A stretch of DNA of 64,000 bases, from positions 1-64,000 of the forward strand of contig WBZZ01000880.1 of NCBI GenBank assembly GCA_019918135.1, read 5' to 3'. Position numbers and translations under genes: made by a program. The notes under the pieces are model-generated. The model saw only the letters and a program-made list of their open reading frames with translations, was not told the DNA's origin and did not search any database. The DNA comes from Paulinella micropora. Lineage: Eukaryota; Cercozoa; Imbricatea; Euglyphida; Paulinellidae. Shown here one piece after another: positions 50,949 to 62,798 of the stretch. Positions within the stretch are counted from its first letter, which is position 1. Each line of letters opens with the position of its first letter.

Positions 50949-52293
50949 TTATGAGGCCTGGCCTGGCAGAGACCACCGCGCAAACGCCGTGCGACCCGAG
51001 CTCGACAGAGCGGACTTTTGTTCAGTGTCAATTGCCGCCTTGTCAAGCAGGCGCGTGTCTGCCTGGATGCTGGCCGAGTCGGCACCTTCTACCCAGCAGC
51101 TCAGGTCGAAGAGCAAACGTTGCCTGTACCACTGCGCCCAGCCGCCGGTCCGGGAATTGTACTCGTCTGTCGACACGTTCTGGACCGAGAATTTGTCGTG
51201 GTGGTCGGACAGCAGGAGCAAGTGACGGTCGTTCGGCAGCTCGGCCGCTGCAACCAGGGAGCTCTGGTCTGGCATGGGCAGCCAGTACTGGCAGTGGTTG
51301 AAGACCGCGTGCACCGCGGCCCCGGCATTCTTGGGGGCCACCAGGCACGCCGCCGTGGACACGGCGGTCTGCAGGAGGCCGCGCCGTTCCCCCAGAGCGG
51401 GCAGCGCGTAGCACACGAGCAGCCCTACGCGGTAGGACGCGAACAACTCTGCTGTCGTCAGCCAGGCCCGCGCCACTTCCGGGTGTGCCGTTTCGAATGT
51501 AGCGTACGAGGCCGAGGCGGCTATGGTCGGGTGGGCTCCGCACAGCGCCGAATAAGCGCCGGCGCCGCCCGGCAGGCGTGTGAGGGGGTGCCTGCCGTTC
51601 CAAGTATCAGTACCAGCGCAGGAGCTGTGCATCCTCTTGACCTGTGTAGTGACATCGAGCGGTGTGTACATAACCTTGAACATGTCGCTCGGTGCCGTGT
51701 TGGGCTGCGTAGAGGCAAACAAGGCCGCCTGTGTACAAGCGCTATACACGCACAGCTCGTATGCCGGGCCTGGCTTCAAGATCTTGAACAAGAAATCCGC
51801 CGCATAATGCCGATCGACAGGGCCGCCAGCAGCAGGGGTCGCGGAGAACAGGCTCAGCGCGCAAGACGCTTGACAGGAAGTTATGACCGCTTGGGACAGG
51901 TCGCAGCCCGGAGGACACGAGGCCAGCAGAGAACTGTGAAATGCACCCGCAAGCTCAGAGGATGGCCCGGGTGTGCCTGTTGTGCCGGGCCTCTGCTTCG
52001 CTTCTCCTCCCTCTTCTTCTTCTTCCAGCTGGCCATTCGCATACGTCACGACTCGCAGGTTCACTTTGTCTCGCAAGAAGTTCTCGCAGGTATGCGCGGC
52101 TAGCTCCGCAATCAGCCTGGCAGCTGACAACTTTTTCCCTTGCGTGTAGATTTGCTCGAACTTGTCGTGCGCTTTCTGTGGAGTTCATTGTTTGGACTGT
52201 CCGTTCGCTTGCGGGCGCAACTTCGCCTTGTTTGATTAGCGAGCCGGTGGGGCAGTTCAGCAAGAAGTAGCAAAAGAGCGACGCCCTCCGCAT
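50949..52293 (-). CDS. Unknown protein of about 445 residues
   Basis: Starts MRRASLFCYFLLNCPTGS at 52293. An Arg-, Glu- and Gly-rich head includes EEEEEGGEAKQRPG. The C-terminal two thirds are a Cys-bearing globular domain with FLFKILKPGPAYELCVYSAC, SMFKVMYTPLDVTTQ-like strands, VGLLVCYALPALGERRGLL and LLFDLSCWVEGADSASIQ. It looks broken in about one or two places. It is convergent with the gene at 50001. No family recognised. Confidence 0.5.
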
Positions 52294-52371
52294 CGTGTAG
52301 AGAAAAGCACTATTGCTTCCGCATGGCTTTCCTCAGGCAGGCCAAAGATAATTTTTGAGCTAGCTGTGGTT

Positions 52372-52952
52372 TTATAATCTTCGTAATCTTCGGTTTGTTT
52401 GCGGTGGAAATTGACAGAAGTAACCATGAAAGTTGCTAGTGGTATTCCTGTGCGAGAAATTTAGGTAGTATTTCCTGAACTTGTCCAGGCTGGTTCGCCT
52501 GAATTCTGCTTCTGGGTTCCAACCAGAGGCGCAAAGGTAATTTTGGATGAAGGTGTTGAGCACTTGACAGCACGCTCTGTCATTCCAAACAGTTGTCAAA
52601 CTTTTAGCAAGGGCTTCGTAGGTCAGGACCATGGCTGCGATTACTCTGCCCCACTCATGGTCTGTGTCAAAGCTTCTGCCGTCGTATTTGGTGAGGTAGT
52701 CACCAATCGCACCATCTAGGAAGCGGCTTGTAACGTACAGCAAAGGCGGACAAGGCGTTCGAATAAGAGAGCATTGAAACTCAGGCGCGCTTTTGCTCGT
52801 GTCGAATTTGACATCCGTTGCTAGATGGAATCATGTCTTCTTTTTTTTTTTCCCTGACGTAACTCTGCTATGGACAGCAAAGTGAGCAAAGCTTTGTTGA
52901 GTGTGTCTCCAATCGTCACTTCAGGTTGTTTCCCATCTCCCGGAGCAGACAT
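52372..52952 (-). CDS. Unknown protein, low GC
   Basis: Starts MSAPGDGKQPEVTIGDTL at the ATG at 52952. A helical head is followed by VKFDTSKSAPEFQCSLIRTP, then FLDGAIGDYLTKYDGRSF and helices VIAAMVLTYEALAKSLTTV and CCQVLNTFIQNYLCASGW. It looks broken in about one place. Clearly less GC-rich than its neighbours. No family recognised. Confidence 0.5.
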
Positions 52953-53583
52953 CTAGAGACCAAGATTACAGCCTGCCCGCACGTGCGATTTGAACCTCTC
53001 TAAAGCCAAAGAACAAGAGTATTAAAAGAAACAAAGGCCGCCAAAAAGAAAAATGACTCTTTTCTTTCATTTTCTTTCCGACCCCCCCCCCCCCCTCCTC
53101 TCCCAGAAAGGAAAAGCAAAGGGCAACCGTTACTAGCACATTCTGCGCCATAAGTCCCCCCCCCTCCCTCGCTCCCTTTTTTATCACCGTTTCATTTCTC
53201 GGCCCCCCCCCCCCACCTCCAACCTCCTCCACCCCCCCCTTTTTTCGTGGCGGTCCTGTTCGGTTCTTTTATCTGTTATTATTATTACGTGCATAGTAAA
53301 AAGAGTGCTGGCAAGCGAGGAAACGTGATGTGTGTGTGAAGGAGGGCGGGGGGGGGTTTAAGTCAGAGCGCAAAGCTACGGGCGCCCACAGGCTCGAGCA
53401 TTCGTCCTCCCTCCTTTCCCCCCCCCTTTGTATATACGCGCCGCACAGGAACGCGGAAAGATTTGGGAAGGATGGAGAAATGGGGAGACGGTTAGAGCGG
53501 CAAAAATAAAGAAAGCGCGGGCCATTCAGGCCCCCCCCCCTCTTTTTTTTACCAGGCGTCCCCCGCAGCAAAGGCGAGCAAGT
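52953..53583. other. Intergenic stretch with C runs
   Basis: No gene supported on either strand over 630 bases. C runs lie near 53083-53096, 53157-53165 and 53203-53214, a G run near 53349-53356, and a TTATTATTATTA tract at 53276-53287. Confidence 0.6.
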
Positions 53584-54300
53584 TCAGGCGCGCAAAAGCA
53601 CGCGGCGCAAGCACCCGCGCAGAAGCTCGGGGAAGGACGCGCGCAGGCTCTTGATCAGGGGCTCGGTCTCTGCTACTATGACCAGATCGACCCTCGCGGG
53701 TGCGCCGCAGCACATCAGAAACAACAGGTAAGGCCACAGCCAGGGCCACGCACCGTTGCGGACGAGCGGCTCCAAGAGCGCCACAAACGGTAGCAACGTA
53801 GCAGGGGGGCCCGCACAGCGTAGCTGCACCTGCTCCAGCCAGAGCCTGGCGATCAGCTGTTTGTCGTGCTTTAGCCAGACCCTTTCTAAGGACAGCACGC
53901 GACCGGGCTGCGGCGCGCGTGTTGGTTGTACCAAAGGGGGCGTGCCGGTTTCGGTTTGAGTCCTGAAGTAACTTATGGGCCCCGCCGCCCAAGATCTCTG
54001 GCGCAGGGCCCCCCCGTGCTGAAGATCGTCGGCGGAGGCCTCCAGCTGCGGCGAGGCCATCGCGCGCCCCGTGCGAAGGCATCTGCCGTAAGAATCGGTA
54101 CATATCTGCGGTTCACACAAGTGCATGGCGCCCGACAGCGCACAGGCGGACCAGGGCGAAGAAGGCGGGCTTCGTACCCAAGGGCACTGCGTGTCACAGG
54201 AGTGCGCGTTTGCTAGTACGCCCGCGGGCCGCGTTTTCACGACGCACGCCACAAAGGCGTAAGCGCAGGACACGGCCGCGCTGTCAAACGTCCACTGCAT
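53584..54300 (-). CDS. Unknown 238-residue protein, possibly membrane-associated
   Basis: Whole in one frame from the ATG at 54300 (MQWTFDSAAVSCAYAFVACV). The N-terminal stretch is hydrophobic and could be a signal or anchor. A Cys/Pro-rich middle has SGAMHLCEPQICTDSYGRC. Near the C-terminus lies WPWLWPYLLFLMCCG, a possible membrane segment, then ARVDLVIVAETEPLIKSLR. No family recognised. Confidence 0.5.
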   Translation of the reverse strand: MQWTFDSAAVSCAYAFVACVVKTRPAGVLANAHSCDTQCPWVRSPPSSPWSACALSGAMHLCEPQICTDSYGRCLRTGRAMASPQLEASADDLQHGGALRQRSWAAGPISYFRTQTETGTPPLVQPTRAPQPGRVLSLERVWLKHDKQLIARLWLEQVQLRCAGPPATLLPFVALLEPLVRNGAWPWLWPYLLFLMCCGAPARVDLVIVAETEPLIKSLRASFPELLRGCLRRVLLRA

Positions 54301-54744
54301 GTTACTTGCCCTCCTTTTTTTCGTTGTTTGTGGAAGCCCTTCTGAAACGCTCTCCCTTTTTCTGTTGTTGTTTTTCCCCTCCGTGGCTTAGAACGCTATT
54401 TCGCGCGGGTTTGCCTCGGGTAAAAAAAGAGCAGCTATTGGAGAGAAAGGCGGGGGGGGGGAGGAGGAAGTGAGTGCGAGGGAGGCAGGCGAATCGCGCC
54501 AATTCTCTTTTTTTTCCCAGCCCTGTCCCCCTCCTTAACCACCTCTTGTTTTTTTTTGCTAATTCAACTGCTTTTTGGAGAGAGGTTTTTTCTTTGCGTT
54601 TCCACCCCCCCCCCTCCCTCCCACCTCTTCTCTCTCTTTCGTCCAGCACGCATTCCCCACCTTTCGCCCCCCCCCCTCCCTCTTTAGCCCTCTCCTCCCC
54701 ACCCCAAAAACTGCGCTCTCACTCCCCCGGTTCTTTTTTTCCCC
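54301..54744. other. Intergenic stretch with C/T tracts
   Basis: No gene supported. C runs near 54607-54616 and 54667-54676, G run near 54451-54460, long CT-rich runs. A splice-acceptor-like tract (TTGTCGTTCTCGTTTAG) ends at 54760, just inside the next feature. Confidence 0.55.
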
Positions 54745-57700
54745 TTGTCGTTCTCGTTTAGAATATACAAAATAAAGGCATTGCTAAAAAACTTGGATTC
54801 TGACCATATAAGCATTTTAAAAGCAGCGTTGGCTCGGGAACTTGTGTCATGGACCACCACAAGCCCCGAAAATGCTGGTCGTGGTGACAAAGAAGTCGAT
54901 GACGAGGAGCAAGCTAAAGACGCAGGCCAAATTGGCGGTGATAATAAGCATCCGACCCTAAACACGAACGCGAAGAACTCTATTTGGTCAAAGAGGAAAT
55001 CGAAAAAAAGTCAAGGCTTATCTTTCGAGCCGTGGAGAGCTTGCATCAAACGATGAAGGTCTGTCAAACTTTGTTAAGGCTTTACTGTCGGATAGCATTG
55101 ATACTTACAAGTTCGCCTTCGCACGACTGTAACCAGGTTTGCGATATTAGCCCCACATGTTTCTTGGGACGACAAAGGTGTCAGTGCTTGGGCCCTAAGA
55201 TGCAAGAACAATACGAAGGAGCTCAGTCTTTATCAAGGAGTTTGGGAAAAACTCGGTTCGATCGGTCGAGCCAAGTGTTTTGATGATAAAACATACAAAC
55301 AGGTGTTAAAAGACCAGTACCAGTATTTCCAGCGACGGTGGTTTGATAAGGCTGCGCAATTGCACACGGAATTTAAAGCTACCTTGCTACAGAAACGAGC
55401 GAGGAGAAGCGTCAATTCTCAGAGCTGACCAGAGGCTCGTGGAATTCGAACAAGACCAAAACGGGGATACGGCGTTGGCAATATGGTCGAAACATGAGCC
55501 TAAAGAGAGCAACGAGCCTAACTATGCTTAGGTTTTTTCGTGCAACCTGAATTCTCGGCGTTGTTTGTGACGAGTATATTAGTCAGACATTGGCAAGTTC
55601 TTGTTATGCGTGGACTTTCCCGAAAACACTGAAGCTCGGAAGGCTCTAGCAGAACTGGAAGCGGACAAAGTCTATACAAACCAAGATTTGGTGTCGATGC
55701 AGGATCAAGTACTTGGTAGAATACCAGACGACTCTTTCGAATTAATTCCAAGAAGAGGTTCTAAAAGCGAAAATCCCAGTTTGGTACGCCCAAGCGCTGG
55801 CCTACTCGTTGGTCAATGGGCTTTGTGCAGATCTGGACGGAAAAAAGGGTCCAGCCGAACTGAAGGTTTATGCAAGAAGGCAAGCCCAGCGCCACAATTG
55901 GAACCTGTTTTTGTACAACGTGTTCTGGATTGTCACGAACACTCCGTCGCTGAGGTGGCCCAAACATCTAACAGCTGTACTCGAAGAGGAACAGAAACAG
56001 CGGCCCGTGCCGCCTAAGTCATCAGAACCGCAGGTGAACATCGATGCGCCATTGTATCCCCTCATATCGCCACCTCAACAGCCACAACAACCAGGGCCGA
56101 GGGGGCGCTCCGTACGGTTTGAACCATCACAACAGAGGACAGGCCGCACGGGGCTTGAACTGGGCAGCGAAGAAGACGACGAGGACAGCGACGAAGACAG
56201 CGACAACAGCGACGGCGAAGAAGAAGGCCAAAACGACGACGAAGACCAAGAAGGTGCAGGGTCAGCACAGAGACAAGACCAAAAGAATCCAAGCCCAAAC
56301 AGTCCAAGCATCAACCAAGAACCTGATCTTAGCTTTTTGCTTCCTTCGCGAACCCCCAGTGCCAAACAGCAGGCCACGCACGCGGCTGCCTCATCGATCG
56401 TTCTTTCAGTACGACAGGCACCGCTCGCATCGCCAGCACGCCGAAGCCCTAGTAGTGCGCCAAGTACTAGCAAAACCACCAGTGCGCAGAACAGATCCTG
56501 CCGTCGTCGCGGGGCGGCAGGGAGCAAACATCTTGAAACCTCGATCACTCAGCTACAAGGCGTTTTGCAACCTCTAAGACCTCGTGTCGTGGATACAGAA
56601 AATGCCTTGGCGTCAGCAGGGAGCCCACGCCATAAAGGCGCAGCGTCGTCCTCGCAGAATGTAGCAGATGAGGAAGGTGCCGACGACCAACGGCGCCAAC
56701 CTGTCGTCGGGACCATTTTGTCCAAGGGGACCAACAGCCAGCTGTCCTAACAGAAAGTAGCCAAGAAGACGTTTCCCAGCTGCTCCTGGATTCAGAAATA
56801 CAGATCAAAAAGCACGCGAAAGACTACATGCGGCAGAAGAAGCCTACGAAAGGGCGATGGAGGAAGTTATTGCACTTCCAAAGCCGGCTGGTACTGTTCC
56901 TTCTGTAAACGGAGGGACCACCGAGCTGAGTAAACTGTTCGAAATGGCAGCGCGATTTGATCCGGAAGGACTGCCACAAGTACAGCCTGAAGTCTCAAAG
57001 CTCAATTTGACTATCTTGCAGGCAGTACAGAAAATCCCCAATCAAAGATGACATTTAAGGAATTGGGAAATGCCATAATTCTTTTTCAGCAAGAATTGTA
57101 CAAAACCACAGCGACGATAGAGGCTATCGACAAAGAGCTGGCGGCCTTGGGCAAAGCAAAGCCCAGGAAAAGCAAGAAAGTGCGCAGAAAATCGTCGAAC
57201 AAAGGCGAAGGGATACCTGACGACGCGAATCCAGACGAGGCAGCAGTCCAAGAAGAAGAAGGCGCGACGACGCAGGGTTTGGAAACAGAAGAAGGCCAAC
57301 AGGTACTTGACGGGGTTCCAGACGACGCAGCAGCCCAAGAAGACGTGGTCCAGGTGCTAGAGGGGTTGGAAGCAGAGGCAGAAGAATACAGAAGCCCTGG
57401 TAGATGACGCAGAAAACACATTGCTGAATGCGGCGGATGCGGCACGTAAATTGAATTTGCAGGATGGTGATGTTCATGTACCCGTACTGGAAAATTAGAT
57501 CAATCTAAAAGCAGAGTTCCACGACGCAATGGCTCGTTTGCTGAAAAACCCAGCAACGGTCGACAATAACGCCATACAGGTCATAAAAGCTGCTGCACAA
57601 GTCGCACCCGACGAAGCTTCGAAGCTGGAACTGGAAGCCTTGCTACTAAGCGTCACTAATGTGGAGCAGCGAAAGGAGGTCTTGGCAAAGAAGAGGAAGG

Positions 57701-58683
57701 ACATCAAAGACGTGCGCAAAGCCTTGGGAAAGCGACCGTACAAGAAACGGGGGAAAGCGCGCATAACCAACTCAGCTGTTCCGTCGAAAGTTTTACCCGG
57801 CGCGGCGCGCGCTGCGGCAGGAAGGCGCGGCTTTCTCCGTAAACAGCTGAAGAAGATTTCTAAGGGCTACACGTACGCGCTAGTACCTTCGATGAACATC
57901 TCCCGCAACGCCGCCGCCCAGGAAGAGTGCGAAACAGCCGTACGGGTATGGCGCTGGCAGGGCACGGCCACAATGCAAGTGGTGGCCCAAGGAGCTCTTG
58001 AATCTTGCTGGACTAAGTTCCGGCGGGCGCTGTGCTCGGCACAGCCTGATGAGTTGGCCTTCGAAGTGTTACTAAAACTTCCCGGCGACACGTGGGAATC
58101 GGTCTGCAAGCCGTCGTCTTTCCTGGAAGATCGGGAGGTGGCGACGAAGCAGTTGGAGGGCATAGTCAGGGTCCTGGCACTGGACCAAGTAGTCCGGGGG
58201 GAGCATGAGGTACAGTTGCCTCCTGCCATCAAGACCAGACTCCTGCTCACGGCGCATAACATGCTGTTCTCTGGTACCGTCGGCGCCCCGCTTTCGGAAG
58301 GACTGTCCCTGCTCTTGCCCGATACAGTCGACCGTCGGGACCTTTTTCTAAAATACGGACGATCGCCCCTGACGATGCAGGACCAGCAATTCTTTCGCCA
58401 GTACGAGCTGTGTGTAATGCCCGAAAAAGAAGAGCAATACGGCGCAAGATTCCTCATGTGTCTTTCCTCAACAGGAAAGAATCCTACTTTTTCAGTTGAC
58501 AAGCTTGAAAAAGGCAAAGCTGTATCGGAATTCGACTTAGATCCAGTAAAGTCCGAAAAAGAATTGAAAGCATGGGCAAAAATTCAAATCGGCAATTGCA
58601 AAGTAGTCTTGTTGTTGTCAAAATGTCATCAGTACGAGCAGACAGAGCTGGACTGCAATTGCACGCATTATCGGGGGCACTAA
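54745..58683 (+). pseudogene. Large lower-GC relic of an unknown multi-domain gene
   Basis: Coding-like sequence continues on the plus strand for about 3.9 kb, broken in about ten places, with less GC than its surroundings. Parts, in order: a helical head (LLKNLDSDHISILKAALARE); helices around 55330-55400; VWYAQALAYSLVNGLCADLD with WNLFLYNVFWIVTNTPSLR (about 55770-55960); a Pro/Gln stretch; a very acidic run (EEDDEDSDEDSD, about 56170); a Ser/Pro linker; coiled-coil parts around 57050-57400; a Lys/Arg-rich stretch (KRPYKKRGKARI, 57740); and a more conserved C-terminal domain (57850-58680) with YALVPSMNISRNAAAQEECE. It may be one gene of about 1,300 residues or two. No family recognised; likely older or of different origin. 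Confidence 0.45.
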
Positions 58684-58769
58684 GACTGTCGAGCTGGTCG
58701 TCTGTGATTTGATCTCTTGAAAAAGACCTAGTCTCGAGCTTTGTGGCTGTCTTTGACCCCGCTTTTAAC

Positions 58770-58916
58770 ATGGCCGAACAGATCACGTCCCCAACGTCCC
58801 CAGATCCTGTTCTTATGGCTACGCGCCGTCTCAGGCCAGATCAGGAAAGATTAGTGCTGTCCACAGAAAGCATGAACCCCTACGTGCACGAGCGAAACCG
58901 CACACAGGAAGTGTAA
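58770..58916 (+). CDS. Tiny unknown protein, 48 residues
   Basis: ATG at 58770 to TAA at 58914-58916. MAEQITSPTSPDPVLM begins a polar, Arg-rich peptide with RRLRPDQERLVLST and NPYVHERNRT. The end overlaps GTAAGT and is followed by a pyrimidine tract with CAG at 58935. It is too short for a firm call. Confidence 0.35.
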   Translation: MAEQITSPTSPDPVLMATRRLRPDQERLVLSTESMNPYVHERNRTQEV

Positions 58917-59016
58917 GTTTTTTCCTTTATTCAGGTAAATGGTTGTTTACAAGGTTTTTTTGTTGGCAAAACTTTCCTATTAAAAAAAAGATGTAGAGTG
59001 AAAAAATTAGCCGGAC

Positions 59017-59637
59017 TTAACCGTCGTCGCTGGTCGTGCGTGCGCCGACCGTCTGCTGCTGCTGCAGCAGCGGCTCGCTGTCGGCCACCACCTCGTCGGC
59101 GCCGAGCAGCTGCCGCAGCCGGCCCCGCGAACTCACGTGCAGCGGGAAAACGGCGAGCGGCAGCGCCCAGCCCTTGTCCACTAGCAGGTGCTCGGACAGG
59201 GACGTCCGCACCGCCGAAGAACGGCGCGAGAAGCTCACGTCGCCCACGGAGACGACGCAGCTGTCGCACTCGGCCCGTGGCGGCGCTCGTGTCCACACGT
59301 ACACGTGGGGGCCCTCCAGAGAGGCCTCCCGCAGCAGCGCTTCGTTCGCGTCGCGGAGCCCTTGCTCCAGCACGGGGCAGTCCATTTCGCGCGTCCCGAC
59401 GTCGTCGTGGCGCAAAGGAGACATGCACATCGAGTCCAGCAGGTCGGCCACCTCCAGGTGCCGGTCGAACCTGACGGCTACGTTGTACAGCACCACCCAG
59501 GCTTGTTGCTTGGCTTCTTTGCGCGCTGCTTCCTGCGTGAGCCGCAACATGATTTGACCCTGCGCCGCGGTGTCTATGCACCAACCATCCAGCAGCCACA
59601 CGGGAGAGGAGGCTGGGCCCGGGGACGACGAGGCCAT
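59017..59637 (-). CDS. Unknown 206-residue protein
   Basis: Whole in one frame from the ATG at 59637 (MASSSPGPASSPVWLLDGW). A mixed alpha/beta fold is likely: QAWVVLYNVAVRFDRHLEV, EGPHVYVWTRAPPRAECDSC, VVSVGDVSFSRRSSAVRTS and LPLAVFPLHVSSRGRL. It ends with a glutamine run and a polar tail. No signal peptide or membrane segment. No family recognised. Confidence 0.6.
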   Translation of the reverse strand: MASSSPGPASSPVWLLDGWCIDTAAQGQIMLRLTQEAARKEAKQQAWVVLYNVAVRFDRHLEVADLLDSMCMSPLRHDDVGTREMDCPVLEQGLRDANEALLREASLEGPHVYVWTRAPPRAECDSCVVSVGDVSFSRRSSAVRTSLSEHLLVDKGWALPLAVFPLHVSSRGRLRQLLGADEVVADSEPLLQQQQTVGARTTSDDG

Positions 59638-60076
59638 TTTTTTTGTTTTGTTCGCAAATTCCAAGAAGTTTTCTTTTTGCTAGTGGGCGGGAAGCAAGAA
59701 AGAGCTCTTTTCTTCTCAGGGCGGGGCAAGAGAGAGAGGGAGGGGGGGGGGCGCGCGGAAGGAGGAGAAACGGAGGAGCCCCGCGCGCTTCGGGGGTAAA
59801 AGGGAAATGGGGTTACGCAGGTAGGCACGGGAGGGAAGGGAAATGGGGTTACACAGGTAGGCACGGGAGGAGGGGGTGTTGTTGCTTTCGGCCCGAGAGT
59901 TGTTGTTTTGTTGCCCTTGGCCCCAACCCCTCCCTATTGTTCTCGCGCACACACTTGTTGTCCCCCCGATCTTTTCTTTTTGCTTGTTTTTTTTTAAGAA
60001 GTAAATTCATAGAGAAAGCTTAGCTTTCTCGGGCCCCTTTTTTTCGTGGGGTTATTAAGAAAAAAAAAGAAACCTG
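59638..60076. other. Intergenic stretch with G run and a tandem repeat
   Basis: Divergent gap of about 440 bases. G run near 59742-59750, a 35-base tandem repeat at 59801-59869, and T/A runs. No gene supported. Confidence 0.55.
59801..59869 (+). repeat. Two tandem copies of a 35-base unit
   Basis: AGGGAAATGGGGTTACGCAG with its GTAGGCACGGGAGG tail appears twice, the second copy with ACACAG in place of ACGCAG. Confidence 0.85.
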
Positions 60077-61696
60077 ATGAACAGGCTGCCGGTGCAGGCG
60101 TTGCCCGCCCCGCTGTCCCGGTGGGAATGGACTCACGTACTGAGCCGGGCGGAGAAAAGAGAATGCCTGCGCGCCGCGAACGATTCAAAGTGGTGTCCGG
60201 CTAAATTCGACGGGTCGCCCAACTTGTTCTGCGTGTGCCTAACGGGGATCAGGCTCTTGATGTCGCGCACTGAAACACTGTACGGCTTCAGTGGCTTGGC
60301 CAGCCGGCTCCGTTCCACAGACGTGAAGCTGCGGATTTATTATGAATTAGAGGCAGTAGCAGTGGGTGATGACTGTTGCAGCAGCCCCGAGATGCTGCAG
60401 ATCTTGCTGGCCATCGTTCTCTTCAGGTATTGTGACGGCGACCTGCGTTTGGTGCTCGACCTCTGCCGGCACAGGATCCGCAGCTGGCACAGCTTTGCCG
60501 GAAAACAAGAAGCTATCCGGGGTTTAGCTGACTGGGAGGACCTGAGGCCGGTGCTCGAGTCCTTCGGGAAAGTCCCGCGCAGACCCGTGGCCGCGCTAGC
60601 CAAGTCGGTCTTCCAGGCCATGGAAGGTGTTCGTTATCACCGACCCCCACCGCCCGGCCCGGCCCTAATCCGACGGGTCGCCATGTTCGCTCGCGGCCAG
60701 ATTGAGAACATGCAATTCGACGCGGGCGCGCTGCGTAAGCAGATTGTCCAGTTCAGGGGCGGCGTGGTGGCGCCGGATTGGTTGCAACGATTCCGGCCCC
60801 GCTCGCTTCGTCCCTAGCCTTTTACGACGTCAACTGGCGTCTGCCCAAGGCCGAAATGCAACGGGAGGGCGGGCTCCAGGTGGCCTGGCTGAAGTTTTTG
60901 AGCTGCAGGTTCGGGGACACGCGCGTCCTGACGGTCTGCAGCGAGACGGTCAGTGTCCAGTCATGCCGGGGCCTGCAGTTGCTGACGGTTGTCAGCCCCA
61001 GCGCACAAGACCATTTGACCGTTGAACTAATCGACAACCCGCACTTAAAACTCGTCACGCTTGCGCGCCGGGATGACGACTCCAATGGCTACGGAGCGCA
61101 GGTCTTCCTGTCGTCAACACCACCTGACCTGATGCGGGTTAGCTTTGACCACGTGTCGACCACGGCCTCGGTCTACGTCAGGGACACGATTGCGGGGGTC
61201 CTGCACGTGGACCTAGGCCCATCTTCGCCCCAACGGCTTGTCGTCCAGGGCGAGGACCCCGCGCGGGGCTACGTGGATATCAAGCACCTGGTCGTGACCG
61301 GCGATGCCAAGCGCTTGGCCGGGATTGACATCTACAGGCTCAGGATAGGCACGATCGACCTGCTGTCCACAAACGCCCAAAGAAACCACAAAGCTGTATT
61401 TCTATCAGTGCGATGTCCGCAGCACTTTTGTCAGCGCGTGCCTGCCGCTCCCGGCCATGTCCCAGACGGCCTGTTACATAGACAAGTGTCCGCCCCGTTC
61501 GCCGCCTGCAAGGTCAGGCTACGTCCGGTGGTTGCTCTACTGCCTCCATGGACCGGAAGTTGAGTTGGCCAGCGGCTATCTGCGGAAGGTGGCCCCGACA
61601 GCCGCGCGAATGTCTGCACGAACGTCCGCGCCGGCCGTCCTTGACAAGAGAACAGTGCCTTCTCTGCCACTGAAACTGGTTGCAGCTGGTTCATAA
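60077..61696 (+). CDS. Unknown protein of about 530 residues with a beta-repeat region
   Basis: Starts MNRLPVQALPAPLSRWEW. The N-terminal half is helical with two Cys pairs (NLFCVCLTGIRLLMSR; GDDCCSSPEMLQILL) and a Pro-rich loop. The C-terminal half is a run of short strands (LKFLSCRFGDTRVLTVCSE; LTVELIDNPHLKLVTLARRD; MRVSFDHVSTTASVYVRD; RLVVQGEDPARGYVDIKHL) with the look of a beta-solenoid of about 22-residue turns. It looks broken in about two places. The layout recalls giant-virus F-box/FNIP-type repeat proteins, which is an impression only. Confidence 0.5.
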
Positions 61697-61861
61697 TTCT
61701 CCTGCTTTTTTTAAATTAAAAAACCAACGTGCTGGCTTTTCTCTGCTGCGTTGATGTAAAAGGGCTTAAAAATGTGTGTGCCGCAAATGTCGGAACTTCC
61801 GGCACAGGTGGCACTTGCCGCGAAATTCACCGGATTGTGACATTTATGAAAAAAAAATTTG

Positions 61862-62577
61862 GCCAAGGACATTTCGGCAATTGGAGACATTCAGAGAAAA
61901 ATTTTCGGGAGAACGCCGGCGGGCGGGGAAAAATTTTTAATGTGCACATTAAAATTTTTCCCCGCCCGCCGGCGTTTCCCGAAAATTTTTCTGTATGTCA
62001 TTTTCAAGTGCCGAAATGTCCTTTGCGAAAAAAAAATTTTATTGTGTTGCCACAGTTTGCGGTTGATCTGCAGTGTCCACAAATTGCGGCGTTTTTCACA
62101 AGTGCCGCGAAATTCACCGGAAAAACAAAACCAATGAAAAAAAAATTTTTGGCCAAGGACATTTCGGCACTGGAAATTTAGCTAGAGAAAATTTTTCGGG
62201 AAACGAGGCGGGCGGGGAATTTCAAGGTGCAAAATTCCCCGCCCGCCCTCGTCTCCCGAAAATTTTTCTGTCTTTTGATTGCCGGAATGTCCTTCCTGAA
62301 AAAAAAATTTTATTGCGTTGCCGCAATTTGCGGTCGATCTGAAAGTATCCACAAACTGCGGCGTTTTTCACAGTGTCGCGAAATTCACCGAATTATGAAA
62401 CCAATGAAAAAAATTTTTTGCAAAGGACATTTCGGCACTGGAAATTTAGCCAGAGAAAATTTTTCGGGAGACGCCGGCGGGCGGGGAATTTCAAGGTGCA
62501 AAAATTCCCCGCCCGCCCTCGTCTCCCGAAAATTTTTCTGTAATGCTACTTTGTAATTGCCGAAATGTCCTTCATGC
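61862..62577. repeat. Hairpin array 2: three large palindromic units
   Basis: Three hairpins at about 61862-62026, 62152-62296 and 62420-62577 with the same arms (AAGGACATTTCGG / CCGAAATGTCCTT) and the same GC core as array 1, spaced 268-290 bases. Related spacer sequence extends to 61750 and 62690. It fills the gap between two convergent genes. No coding evidence. Confidence 0.95.
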
Positions 62578-62798
62578 AAAAAAAAAATTTTTTATTGTGT
62601 TGCCGCAATTTGCGGTCGATCTGGAAGTGTCCGTAATTATCGGGGGATTTCGCGCGAAATCCGCCGGCATCCCCCGGCCGGATCTTGTAAGAAAACCACG
62701 CTGATCCAACTTATTAAAACCGACTTCTGTGTGTGTGCACTCCTCGTTTCTCTTGCCCCAGTGTCTGAAAATTTTTTAAGACACTGGGGCAGACCAGC

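Noticed and set aside
54745-58683. LINE or LTR retroelement in the lower-GC stretch
   Set aside because: No reverse transcriptase, integrase, protease or terminal repeats could be seen.
58912-58935. GTAAGT...CAG as a 24-base intron
   Set aside because: Too short for a normal spliceosomal intron; treated as chance overlap with the end of the tiny ORF.
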